The notes under the pieces were generated by a model that saw only the letters and a list, made by a program, of their open reading frames with translations, ran no database searches and had not been told where the DNA came from. Shown here in pieces: positions 8,013 to 15,848 of a stretch of DNA of 64,000 nt. Within the stretch, counting starts at the first letter, position 1. Each line of letters opens with the position of its first letter. The position numbers were made by a program, and so were the translations under genes. Where the stretch lies: positions 471,298 through 535,297 of the forward strand of contig NZ_FOLH01000003.1 in NCBI RefSeq assembly GCF_900112235.1, read 5' to 3'. This DNA comes from Marinospirillum celere (GTDB lineage: Bacteria; Pseudomonadota; Gammaproteobacteria; Pseudomonadales; Halomonadaceae).

Positions 8013-8345
8013 TCAGGCACAGTCAATACAGAGAGTAACTGTTGGGTCAAAAGCCAAGCGCTTAGGATTAATCGGCTCACCACAGGCGTCACACTCACCA
8101 AAATCACCGCTTTCGATTTTGCGCAGAGCCACGAGAGCGGCCTTAAGTTGACGTTCCCGACGACGACGTGCTTCCAGAGCCATCTGCTGCCCTTGAAGGG
8201 CATCCATACGTGAAAGACGGCCTACTCGGGATTGATCCAGAGTCACTGTGGCCGCCTGATCATCTTCTTCAGCAATTTCAGAGCGCAGCTGTGTGACTAA
8301 TTCTTCCAACTGCTTTTGGAAAGCTTGTAGCTCACTTGCTTGCAA
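8013..8345 (-). CDS. DksA/TraR-family C4 zinc-finger protein
   Basis: A 110-residue protein with an N-terminal coiled-coil (about 1-75, rich in Gln, Glu and Arg) and a C-terminal four-cysteine zinc finger, CDACGEPI...CIDC (about residues 84-109). This is the layout of short DksA/TraR relatives that enter the RNA polymerase secondary channel. It is shorter than DksA (about 150 residues), and lacks the N-terminal region of true DksA, so it is a paralogue. The start is a TTG with GGGAG seven bases upstream. The site lies in the loop of a possible hairpin (see findings). Confidence 0.87.
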   Translation of the reverse strand: MQASELQAFQKQLEELVTQLRSEIAEEDDQAATVTLDQSRVGRLSRMDALQGQQMALEARRRRERQLKAALVALRKIESGDFGECDACGEPINPKRLAFDPTVTLCIDCA

Positions 8346-8381
8346 GGCTGTTCTCCCTAGACGTTTTTTACAGCCTAGTGT

Positions 8382-8579
8382 CTACTCTTTCGGTTCAACC
8401 TTGCAAGTTTTGATACCAAAGGGCAGGTAAGCCGGGCAGGTACCCACCAAACCAGTTGCCAGAGGAATCACACCTATCCATCCCCAAACACCAATAGCTC
8501 CTGTCAAAGCCAGAACAATCAGCAACGCACCAACGACAATACGCAGAGTTTTATCAATACCACCGACATTCTTAACCAT
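8382..8579 (-). CDS. DUF2892 (YgaP-like) small membrane protein
   Basis: A 65-residue protein with the DUF2892 pattern: KNVGGIDKTLRIVVGALLIVLAL at the start, a second hydrophobic segment, then GTCPAYLPFGIKTC. The family has two membrane spans and occurs alone or fused to rhodanese domains (YgaP). The paired cysteines in TCP....KTC are typical. The ribosome site GGAGG lies eight bases before the ATG. Function is not established. Confidence 0.88.
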   Translation of the reverse strand: MVKNVGGIDKTLRIVVGALLIVLALTGAIGVWGWIGVIPLATGLVGTCPAYLPFGIKTCKVEPKE

Positions 8580-8699
8580 CTTAGTTTCCTCCAGCCAGAA
8601 TTTATTAGCACTTTCTTAACTTAGCAGGAATACTCAAAGATGCAAAACAAAGGAAGGCAGTTTAAGCTGGTGACCTAAAATAACAAGAAGGATTTTTCA

Positions 8700-9893
8700 G
8701 TGCAGCTTTTGCTTCAACGCCACCCGCTTCTGGTCATCGTTTTGGCTCAGCTCTTTGGCACTTCTTTGTGGTTCAGTATTAATGGGGTTGCCTTGAATCT
8801 GGCTGCTGATATAGGCCTTACGGAAGCCGGGCTGGGTTATCTGACCCTGGCCGTTCAACTGGGTTTTATTACTGGCGCCCTAGTCATTGCTATGAGCAGC
8901 CTGGCTGATCGTTTTGCTGCCAGTCGTGTTTTTGCCCTTGCTGCCTTATTAGGGGCTTTGGTCAATGGCCTTTTTATTCTCGCGGCGGATTTTTTTACCC
9001 TGGCTTTATTGCTGCGTTTTCTAACCGGCCTCTGCCTGGCTGGCATCTATCCTTTGGGTATGAAGCTGGTTATCTCTTGGACACCTGAATACGCTGGTCG
9101 TGCTCTGGGATGGTTGGTGGGCATGCTAACGCTGGGTACAGCCTTGCCCCACCTGTTGCGCGCGGTTACTCCCGTCCTTGATTGGTCGCTACCCATGATC
9201 CTTGCATCTTTACTGGCCCTGATTGGTGGTTGGTTGGTTTGGCAATTGGGAGAAGGGCGCCAGTTGCCTCAAGCCAACAAGGGCATCCTGCCCCTGCAAG
9301 GGCTTGCTGCTTGGCGCGATCTGTCTTTTCGCAGGATTACTGCCGGTTACTTTGGCCACTGCTGGGAACTCTATGCCTTCTGGACACTGGTGCCTTTTCT
9401 CGTCGCCCGAGAAATGAACCGACTGGGTGCTGCTGATAGCTGGATTAGCTGGTTGTCTTTTTTGATTATGGCTGCCGGTGTATTCGGCTGCATTTGGGGA
9501 GGGCGCCTTAGTCGCCACTTCGGCAGTCTGCAAGTAGCAAGACTCCTGTTACTGGTTTCCGGCTTTCTTTGCTTGGTCTATCCGTTCATCGCTGCAGTCA
9601 GTCCTTATTTAATGCTTGCTTTATTAGCCCTTTGGGGCTTTGCCGTTATCGCTGACTCACCTCAATTTTCAGCCTTAGCCTCTGCAAATGCTCCGCGTGA
9701 GCATCTGGGTTCCGCTTTAGCCATGATGAATGCGGTCGGCTTTGCTTTGACTCTGCCATCCATAGCCTTGGTGACCAGCCTTTGGCCATTGCTGGATGTA
9801 TGGGTATCACTGATTCTTTTACCCGGCCCACTGCTAGGGCTGAGAGCCATTTTCAAGCTCAAAACAGGTCAGTTGAAAGAAATTAGGTTGTAA
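8700..9893 (+). CDS. Major facilitator superfamily transporter
   Basis: A 397-residue protein with 12 predicted membrane segments, of the major facilitator superfamily. The loop between segments 2 and 3 reads SLADRFAASRV, a variant of the GxLaDrxGrr motif, and the second half has WGGRLSRHFGS at the matching place. The start is GTG preceded by AAGAAGGA. Substrate cannot be told. It stands alone, divergent from the DUF2892 gene and converging on bcsC. About 118 bases upstream should hold its promoter. Confidence 0.85.
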   Translation: MQLLLQRHPLLVIVLAQLFGTSLWFSINGVALNLAADIGLTEAGLGYLTLAVQLGFITGALVIAMSSLADRFAASRVFALAALLGALVNGLFILAADFFTLALLLRFLTGLCLAGIYPLGMKLVISWTPEYAGRALGWLVGMLTLGTALPHLLRAVTPVLDWSLPMILASLLALIGGWLVWQLGEGRQLPQANKGILPLQGLAAWRDLSFRRITAGYFGHCWELYAFWTLVPFLVAREMNRLGAADSWISWLSFLIMAAGVFGCIWGGRLSRHFGSLQVARLLLLVSGFLCLVYPFIAAVSPYLMLALLALWGFAVIADSPQFSALASANAPREHLGSALAMMNAVGFALTLPSIALVTSLWPLLDVWVSLILLPGPLLGLRAIFKLKTGQLKEIRL

Positions 9894-9941
9894 GACATGC
9901 TTGTCCTGACTCCAGGTTCCTAGGTTGTGATGATTGGCGGC

Positions 9942-12218
9942 TCAGTGTCCCGGGAGTGAACTCAAAGGAAGGTCGGCACTGATCACTGCATGCCGCGATT
10001 GCAGCGGCACTCTCACAAGCAGGCCGAAAGAAGTATCACGATAATCATCCGCGAGGGCATGCCCAAAATAACCGCCTGCCAAAAGATGGCTGGAAGCACG
10101 CCACACACCTTCCAGCATCAGCTCAGCACCCGGACCACTAGATCGGCTGGAAGCATATACCTGTCCGTCTTCATCAAGCGGATAGCGACTTGACTCAGCT
10201 TCCCTAGCCCAATTCCATGAGAGGCCTGTACGCACCCTTAGCTGCCAGTCCCGTGCCTCTGCACTTAGCAACTCCAGCTGCAACCCCAAGCGCCAAAGCT
10301 GTTGTGGGCTGTAATAGCCGCCCTGCCCCAGGGTGAAGTGACTGAGGTTCTTATCCCAGCTCATCCACTCAACAAAAGGCCCCAGCCTCAAGTAGTCCAG
10401 CTCCAGTTCACTGAAGTCTTCTGCAAAGTCACGCGCCAAATCAACTCGCAGGGCCTTGCGATCATTGCCCGCGACTCTGCGACCCTGCTGACTGGCCAGG
10501 GTGCCACTGAAAGCAACGCTGGCTTGATCCCTGATTGGCAGGGCCACAAGCAAGCGCCCCCCTTGGTCGGCCACCTGCCCCCAGTCACGATCACTGGTTG
10601 GGTCGCGCGCACCCTGACGTGCCAGGAGGCTGTCTTCCAGTGGTAGACGAAACAGATTCAAGGAAACGAGCCCAGAGTCCGGATACCAGTCACCCTGTAA
10701 CTGGCCATAGGCCTGGCTGTCCTTCGCTTCACCCGAGTGGACTGTAAAAAAAGATCCCTGTAATGTCAGACCATCACGTTCATGACGTGCACTGAGTTCT
10801 GGAGAAACACTGTGACTCTGGGCCAAAGCCCTGCGTTCTGCCTGCTCATCTGGTTGGCTACCAAAATCAGCAGTGAGTGGCGGCCGACCAGAACGGAAGT
10901 GATCACTTTGCAAGGAAACACCCATACGCACTTCGTCCCACAAGCGTGTGGCGGCCACATAGGGTTGATAATGAGTCAGGCGCGTCAGTCCTCGATCGCC
11001 CTGTTTAATACGGCCCTTAAGGCCAAAAGTAACCTGCCAGTCCTCACGGCCCGCCAGGGTCGATGCTGCCCTTGTTCGTTGAGCGAGGTCAAACTGCTTG
11101 CGTCCCCAGGCGCGATCAAAGGCTAAACGACTGACCTTTGATCGCAGCAAAGGATGGCGTTGCCTGGCTTCATCCAGTCCTGCCGTGGCATTCAAACGTT
11201 GTAAACTTTCTTCCAGGGCAAAAGCATAGTCTGCATTCTCGGGTGCTGCTGTCAGCAGTGGGTCAAAACGCTCGGCGGCCTGGCGGTAATCCGCTGCCTC
11301 AAAAGCAGCCCAGGCCAGCAGAGGACCAAGGTCATCACAGATTTCGGTAAGCCGCTGTGAACGACTTCGCTCCGCACAGGCCAGGTTTTCTGCCGCTGCA
11401 TATTGTTGCTGGGCCTGCAGAGTCAGCAGTTGTCCATAAATGCTGCTTTCGGTAACCGGTGACTGTGCAAAGGCAGTTTGCGCAGCCGCATAGAGTTGTG
11501 CCTCATACAGTAACCAACCCAGGTCAGCGTAAGCAGTTGTCCGTCCATGTTGTTGGCTCAAGCCAGCTTGCTGCAAGGCTTCTTCCGGCTGCTGTGCCTG
11601 GATGGCCTGCAGGGCCAATTGAAAGTGGCTTGCGGCCAGACCATCCTCAGCATCAGATCCTGGCTGCCAGTTGGCAGCCTCCTGAAAGAGTGGCAAAGCC
11701 AGGGGCGCTTCATCTCGTTGCAAGTAGATCCAGCCAAGTAACAGGGCGTTATTGGTGTGCTGACGTTCAAGGGTCTGTTCGGCCAGCTGTTGCAAATGTT
11801 CCGAACTCAGTTCCCTGATGGCCTGATTCTCTCCTGAAATGCCGGCTAGTCGCCCCATGTCCAAATTGTAGGGGTCTTCAGTTTTCTCTACAGTCACTTC
11901 AGGTTGTGTTTTAGGTTGCTGAAAAGCTTGAAGAAGCTCATCAGCTGGTTGCCAATCAGGGTTAGCTATCTGCAAACGATTCAGCTCGGAGGCAGCCTGG
12001 GCTCGGTTCCCATGACGCAGATGGAACCAGATGCCAGTGGTGTCTACCTCTGCAACTGCAGCACCAGTTTCAGGGATTGCTGGCCGCAGGTATTGATCGC
12101 CTGTCAACTGCCGCTGGGTTGCTTCGGGCCACTGTTGATGCTGCAGTAGATCAGGCTGGGCGGCAATAAGTGCAAACGCCTGAACCAGTAGCAATCCTGT
12201 TAACAGTATTCTGTTCAA
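9942..12218 (-). CDS. bcsC: Cellulose export outer-membrane protein BcsC (short form)
   Basis: A 758-residue protein with a signal peptide, a periplasmic TPR scaffold (about 100-370, repeated alanine-rich helical pairs) and a C-terminal outer-membrane beta-barrel of the BcsC family (about 400-758), including the family signature GQGGYYSPQQLWRLGL. It forms the channel through which the glucan leaves the cell. E. coli BcsC is near 1150 residues, so this copy has many fewer TPRs, which would bridge a shorter periplasmic distance. It is the last gene of the operon, two bases after bcsZ. Confidence 0.88.
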   Translation of the reverse strand: MNRILLTGLLLVQAFALIAAQPDLLQHQQWPEATQRQLTGDQYLRPAIPETGAAVAEVDTTGIWFHLRHGNRAQAASELNRLQIANPDWQPADELLQAFQQPKTQPEVTVEKTEDPYNLDMGRLAGISGENQAIRELSSEHLQQLAEQTLERQHTNNALLLGWIYLQRDEAPLALPLFQEAANWQPGSDAEDGLAASHFQLALQAIQAQQPEEALQQAGLSQQHGRTTAYADLGWLLYEAQLYAAAQTAFAQSPVTESSIYGQLLTLQAQQQYAAAENLACAERSRSQRLTEICDDLGPLLAWAAFEAADYRQAAERFDPLLTAAPENADYAFALEESLQRLNATAGLDEARQRHPLLRSKVSRLAFDRAWGRKQFDLAQRTRAASTLAGREDWQVTFGLKGRIKQGDRGLTRLTHYQPYVAATRLWDEVRMGVSLQSDHFRSGRPPLTADFGSQPDEQAERRALAQSHSVSPELSARHERDGLTLQGSFFTVHSGEAKDSQAYGQLQGDWYPDSGLVSLNLFRLPLEDSLLARQGARDPTSDRDWGQVADQGGRLLVALPIRDQASVAFSGTLASQQGRRVAGNDRKALRVDLARDFAEDFSELELDYLRLGPFVEWMSWDKNLSHFTLGQGGYYSPQQLWRLGLQLELLSAEARDWQLRVRTGLSWNWAREAESSRYPLDEDGQVYASSRSSGPGAELMLEGVWRASSHLLAGGYFGHALADDYRDTSFGLLVRVPLQSRHAVISADLPLSSLPGH

Positions 12219-12220
12219 AG

Positions 12221-13309
12221 CTAAAGCTCCTGACCTTGCGTGCCAGAGCCTGAATCTGACGTTTCATTAACTGCCAAATGTGTTAACAACAAAAGGCTCC
12301 AGGAAAAATAGCCATCCTCTCCACCAGGCTGGGGTAGATCCGTCACTCTTAAGTGCTCCCCCTTGGCTCTCGATGTGACAAATTGGGCAATGGCCTGCAT
12401 GCCAGTGGACCAAGCATATTCCGCTTGCTCGGCATCAGTGAGGCTAACCCACGCAGGCACTGAGTCTTGTGCACTCCAGAAGCTCAAATAGGGTTCAAAA
12501 TCCCGATCCATCAGAGGTAATTCAGACCAGGCTAGGTGCAGGGGAACCCGCACGGCATCATAGCTGTACCGCGCAGGAAATAAGCTGGATGGTTGAAATC
12601 CATCAAGGGTATAGTCGGCCCAGTCAGGCGGCAAACCATATTGGCCTGCTCCTTGTGCTAGCATCAACTTGCGGCCAGTGACTGCCAATTGCTGCCAGGG
12701 CTGATCAGGAAACTGCTCGGCGAGGGCCTCCAATGCCGGAAAAACCCAGTAAGAAGCGTTGATCGTCACCCGACCACTTTCCGTAAAACCAGAGTGGCCT
12801 GGAAGTAGTAGCAGTTGATCATGATGTTGAATCACCAAAAAATCACTCGTTACCTGGGCTATGCGCGTAGCTTCCTGTAGGTAAGTAGAATCTTGCCAGC
12901 GCTGATAGGCTTTCAGTAAAGCCCAGGCAATTAGAATTTCTGCATCAGTGGCATTATTCCTGTCGGTAACACAGCGTCGATCCTGACTTGCACAGGGTTC
13001 AAACTTCCATGAAAAAAGACCATCTGGTCGTTGCAATGTCTGCTGAGTCCAGCGCCAGATACGATCAAAAGCCTGGCGGTCACCGGCTGCTTCGGCAAAC
13101 AGTAGGCCATACCCCTGGCCTTCACTGTGGGAGATATCCTGATTGTCACGATCAACAATGCGACCCTCCTCTTCAAAGGCGTCAGCAAAGGCTTCCCACA
13201 GCTCAGGTGCCAGGCGCTGAGTGACTGGCATCTTGGGCTGCTGAGACTGCAGTAGCCAATATCCGGCAATACCAGCCACCAGTAAAATGACTGCAAACAC
13301 GAGTTTCAT
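12221..13309 (-). CDS. bcsZ: Periplasmic endo-1,4-glucanase BcsZ, GH8
   Basis: A 362-residue glycoside hydrolase family 8 enzyme with an N-terminal signal or anchor segment (residues 3-20). Family features are SEGQGYGLLFAEAAGDRQAFDRIW (residues 62-85, with the catalytic-acid glutamate in SEGQ), NNATDAEILIAWALL (about 118-132) and RYSYDAVRVPLHLAW. BcsZ trims cellulose during synthesis and export. The start codon shares its A with the stop of bcsB (TGATG), so the genes are translationally coupled. Placement between bcsB and bcsC is the usual one. Confidence 0.93.
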   Translation of the reverse strand: MKLVFAVILLVAGIAGYWLLQSQQPKMPVTQRLAPELWEAFADAFEEEGRIVDRDNQDISHSEGQGYGLLFAEAAGDRQAFDRIWRWTQQTLQRPDGLFSWKFEPCASQDRRCVTDRNNATDAEILIAWALLKAYQRWQDSTYLQEATRIAQVTSDFLVIQHHDQLLLLPGHSGFTESGRVTINASYWVFPALEALAEQFPDQPWQQLAVTGRKLMLAQGAGQYGLPPDWADYTLDGFQPSSLFPARYSYDAVRVPLHLAWSELPLMDRDFEPYLSFWSAQDSVPAWVSLTDAEQAEYAWSTGMQAIAQFVTSRAKGEHLRVTDLPQPGGEDGYFSWSLLLLTHLAVNETSDSGSGTQGQEL

Positions 13310-15834
13310 CAGGCTTGCTCCATAACCGCCTTGCGCTGACGCAACAAGCGAACGGCCAGCAGACTTGCAAGAACTAGGAACAGCAGTACACCACCCAGCC
13401 AGAACCAGGGGTTATGCGATAAAGTCATCCGCAACTTCATCCAGGGTGAGTGTTCGCCCAGCGCATAACGACTAGCAACCTGCATGCTCACAACACCTTC
13501 TGGAGTATCCCGCCAGACCAAGAGGTCACCACGTAACTGTGACCAGAGAGCTGCATCAGTCAAATTCAGTAAACGCTGCTGCAGTAAATCCTCGGTCTGA
13601 GCTGTCACCAGTGTCAAGGTTGCTGTCTGATTAGCATAAGGGTTACGGAATGCCGCCATGACGCCCAAATCACCGAGCTGCCCCTGTTGATGAATTCGGC
13701 CACGCAACACCTCTCCTGAGCCATCAGCTTTGTCACGGCTCAAGCCAAAACCACTCTGCACCCCATCACGCAAATCATTTAGTGCTTGATAGGGCCAGGT
13801 CTGGGTGCGACCCAGGGCTGCATTCCATTCCCTGAACAGATCCAGTGGCAGTAGTTCTGGAGTACCCAGTAGCAGAGCATGACCTGATGGCTGATGATCC
13901 AGACCTACGTGTAGTTCTATTTGCTCAAGTGGTGCCTGGGCACTTTGAGCCATACGACCAACTAGGGTCAGAGCACTACCTGTAAGAGCTTCGGAAGCTA
14001 GCAGAATTTCAGTGGAACTCTTAGCCGTGGGTGAGATATAAGGAAAGCCTGTGGCTCCAAACAGAGCCAGGTCTGGCTGAATCGCAACAGCTCCTGCTTT
14101 TGGCAGCGTCACGCTGGAAGACCCCAAAATCTGGAAAACCAGGTGGGTCCCAGGAATGCCTGCGCATTCGCCAATCACCAGCTCGGGCCGCAACGTGATA
14201 TCAAAATCCAGAGTATTCAGGCCCGGGGTCATTTTGCGCACCGGCAGTTGGATGCGGTAACCCCGATAAGCTGTCCCATTGGGCTGATTCAACAAGAGTC
14301 CGTGAACATATTCACCATTGAGGTGAACGTTCATCACCGCGCCAGCACCCATGCCAGCACCATAGCCAAAGTCCAACTTCAGCTCGACATGGTCGGACTC
14401 AACAGCATAATAGTTGGCAGGCAGTGGCAGATTAACCCTCAGGCGGTTTTGCCCCATGTTCTGGAAGCTAGTTGTTCCTGCACCCAGAGCTGCAAAGCTG
14501 TAGCTCTTGCCGGGGTGCAGAAACTGGCCGCTGGCTCTGGGCAGGGCTTCATTATTCAGCTCACGTCCCAGCAGAGTGATCTGAGGCACAGGGTTCAGGC
14601 GGTCATCCATTTCGGTCAACAAACGGGCAGCATCCAGCACTTCTGCCTCCGTATTACCGCTGATAAGCAGACGGATACCACCTGGAATCAGCAGTTCACC
14701 TTGTGCATTACGAATGCCTGCCATTTCCTGTAATTCCAGGTGTGGCCCCTCGATGACCGCCAACTGTGTTTCCGGTAACACAGCCTTTAGCTCCTCCCGA
14801 GTTCCCAAGAGAACATGAAAGGGGGCAGTGTCCTTTTCGGCCAGATAGGGAAAAGCATCCACTAGCTGATCAGCATCTAGACCTGCTGTTCGCTGCTCGT
14901 ATTCCGGTCCCTCTACCAGCCAAGTGCTGTGCTGAAGTTCCAGGCTGGCATATTGGCGACGCAAAGCCAAAGCCTGAGCAGCCAGCGGCAAGGCTTCGCT
15001 ATACACACTGCCACGACCCGCTTCAGCCTCAGTCGCTGGCGCTGTGATCATCAGTGCCTGACTGTAGCCACCCACACCAGGTGAGAAAAGTGATGATAAG
15101 TCGCTCAGTGTCAGGCTGCGATCCACCGGACGGTGAGTCAGTTCTAGGCGTGAATGATGCAAGTCCAGCTCCGTCCAGAGTTCTGGAGCCATAGCATCCT
15201 CGCAACGGTCGGTGTAATGCTGAGTCACTTCTAATGTCAGCTTGTTAAAGCCGCCTCGCCACAGCTCTGCAGGTAAGCGAACACGTGCATCAGAAATCGG
15301 CTGGTTGGGATCAAAGGGCACCTGTGCCAGCGTGGTTTCATTAAAGCGTACCACCATAAATGAGCGCTGTGCCTGCAGGGCAATAGAATTGACCATTCTT
15401 AAGCTGAGTGTAGAGTCTTCAATTTTTCGTGTCTCAGCCAAGGGCAGAAAAAGCTCCATTTTCTCAGTGGTACCGTGCAAGCGAACAGGGCCACTGGCAT
15501 CAGAAAAACTGGACAAGCGCATGACTTCCCGTTGTAACTTTGATGCAGCAGCTACTTGGCTAAATCCACCCTGGTGTACCCAAGCTCTAGTGCCCTGGGC
15601 CAGTTGCACCTGCATCCAGGCACCCTCTCTATCCAGCAGCTCAACCTGTTCTCCTCGGGACAACTGCGTTACCAAAGCAGCATCCACTGCTGGTGCCGTA
15701 CGCACATTGGCTATTGCCACCTTAACTTCCCAGACACTGGCCTGCCCACTAACTGGCGCCAAAAGCAGCGCCATCAGTAAGCTAATCAACAGCTTGCGGC
15801 CAACCAGCACCTTACTACCCTTACATCTGTACAT
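13309..15834 (-). CDS. bcsB: Cellulose synthase regulatory subunit BcsB with an N-terminal SH3-like domain
   Basis: An 841-residue periplasmic subunit anchored by a C-terminal membrane helix (WFWLGGVLLFLVLASLLAV) and led by a signal peptide. BcsB features include ITAPA, the carbohydrate-binding beta domains, and FNKLTLEVTQHYTDRCEDAM followed by PELWTELD. Unusually, residues about 33-92 look like a bacterial SH3 domain: VANVRTAPAVDAALV-type strand, RGEQVELLDREGAWMQVQL, then AWVHQGGF. The chosen ATG has GGAG eight bases upstream; an ATG 18 bases earlier overlaps the bcsA stop (ATGA) and is the alternative. The longest frame, to 15945, would overlap bcsA and adds no signal peptide, so it is rejected. 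Confidence 0.9.
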   Translation of the reverse strand: MYRCKGSKVLVGRKLLISLLMALLLAPVSGQASVWEVKVAIANVRTAPAVDAALVTQLSRGEQVELLDREGAWMQVQLAQGTRAWVHQGGFSQVAAASKLQREVMRLSSFSDASGPVRLHGTTEKMELFLPLAETRKIEDSTLSLRMVNSIALQAQRSFMVVRFNETTLAQVPFDPNQPISDARVRLPAELWRGGFNKLTLEVTQHYTDRCEDAMAPELWTELDLHHSRLELTHRPVDRSLTLSDLSSLFSPGVGGYSQALMITAPATEAEAGRGSVYSEALPLAAQALALRRQYASLELQHSTWLVEGPEYEQRTAGLDADQLVDAFPYLAEKDTAPFHVLLGTREELKAVLPETQLAVIEGPHLELQEMAGIRNAQGELLIPGGIRLLISGNTEAEVLDAARLLTEMDDRLNPVPQITLLGRELNNEALPRASGQFLHPGKSYSFAALGAGTTSFQNMGQNRLRVNLPLPANYYAVESDHVELKLDFGYGAGMGAGAVMNVHLNGEYVHGLLLNQPNGTAYRGYRIQLPVRKMTPGLNTLDFDITLRPELVIGECAGIPGTHLVFQILGSSSVTLPKAGAVAIQPDLALFGATGFPYISPTAKSSTEILLASEALTGSALTLVGRMAQSAQAPLEQIELHVGLDHQPSGHALLLGTPELLPLDLFREWNAALGRTQTWPYQALNDLRDGVQSGFGLSRDKADGSGEVLRGRIHQQGQLGDLGVMAAFRNPYANQTATLTLVTAQTEDLLQQRLLNLTDAALWSQLRGDLLVWRDTPEGVVSMQVASRYALGEHSPWMKLRMTLSHNPWFWLGGVLLFLVLASLLAVRLLRQRKAVMEQA

Positions 15835-15848
15835 TCTGCTTTCTCCAC

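Noticed and set aside
14143..14733. 196-residue frame opposite bcsB
   Set aside because: It lies wholly antisense to bcsB, has no recognisable domain and follows the codon pattern of the real gene.
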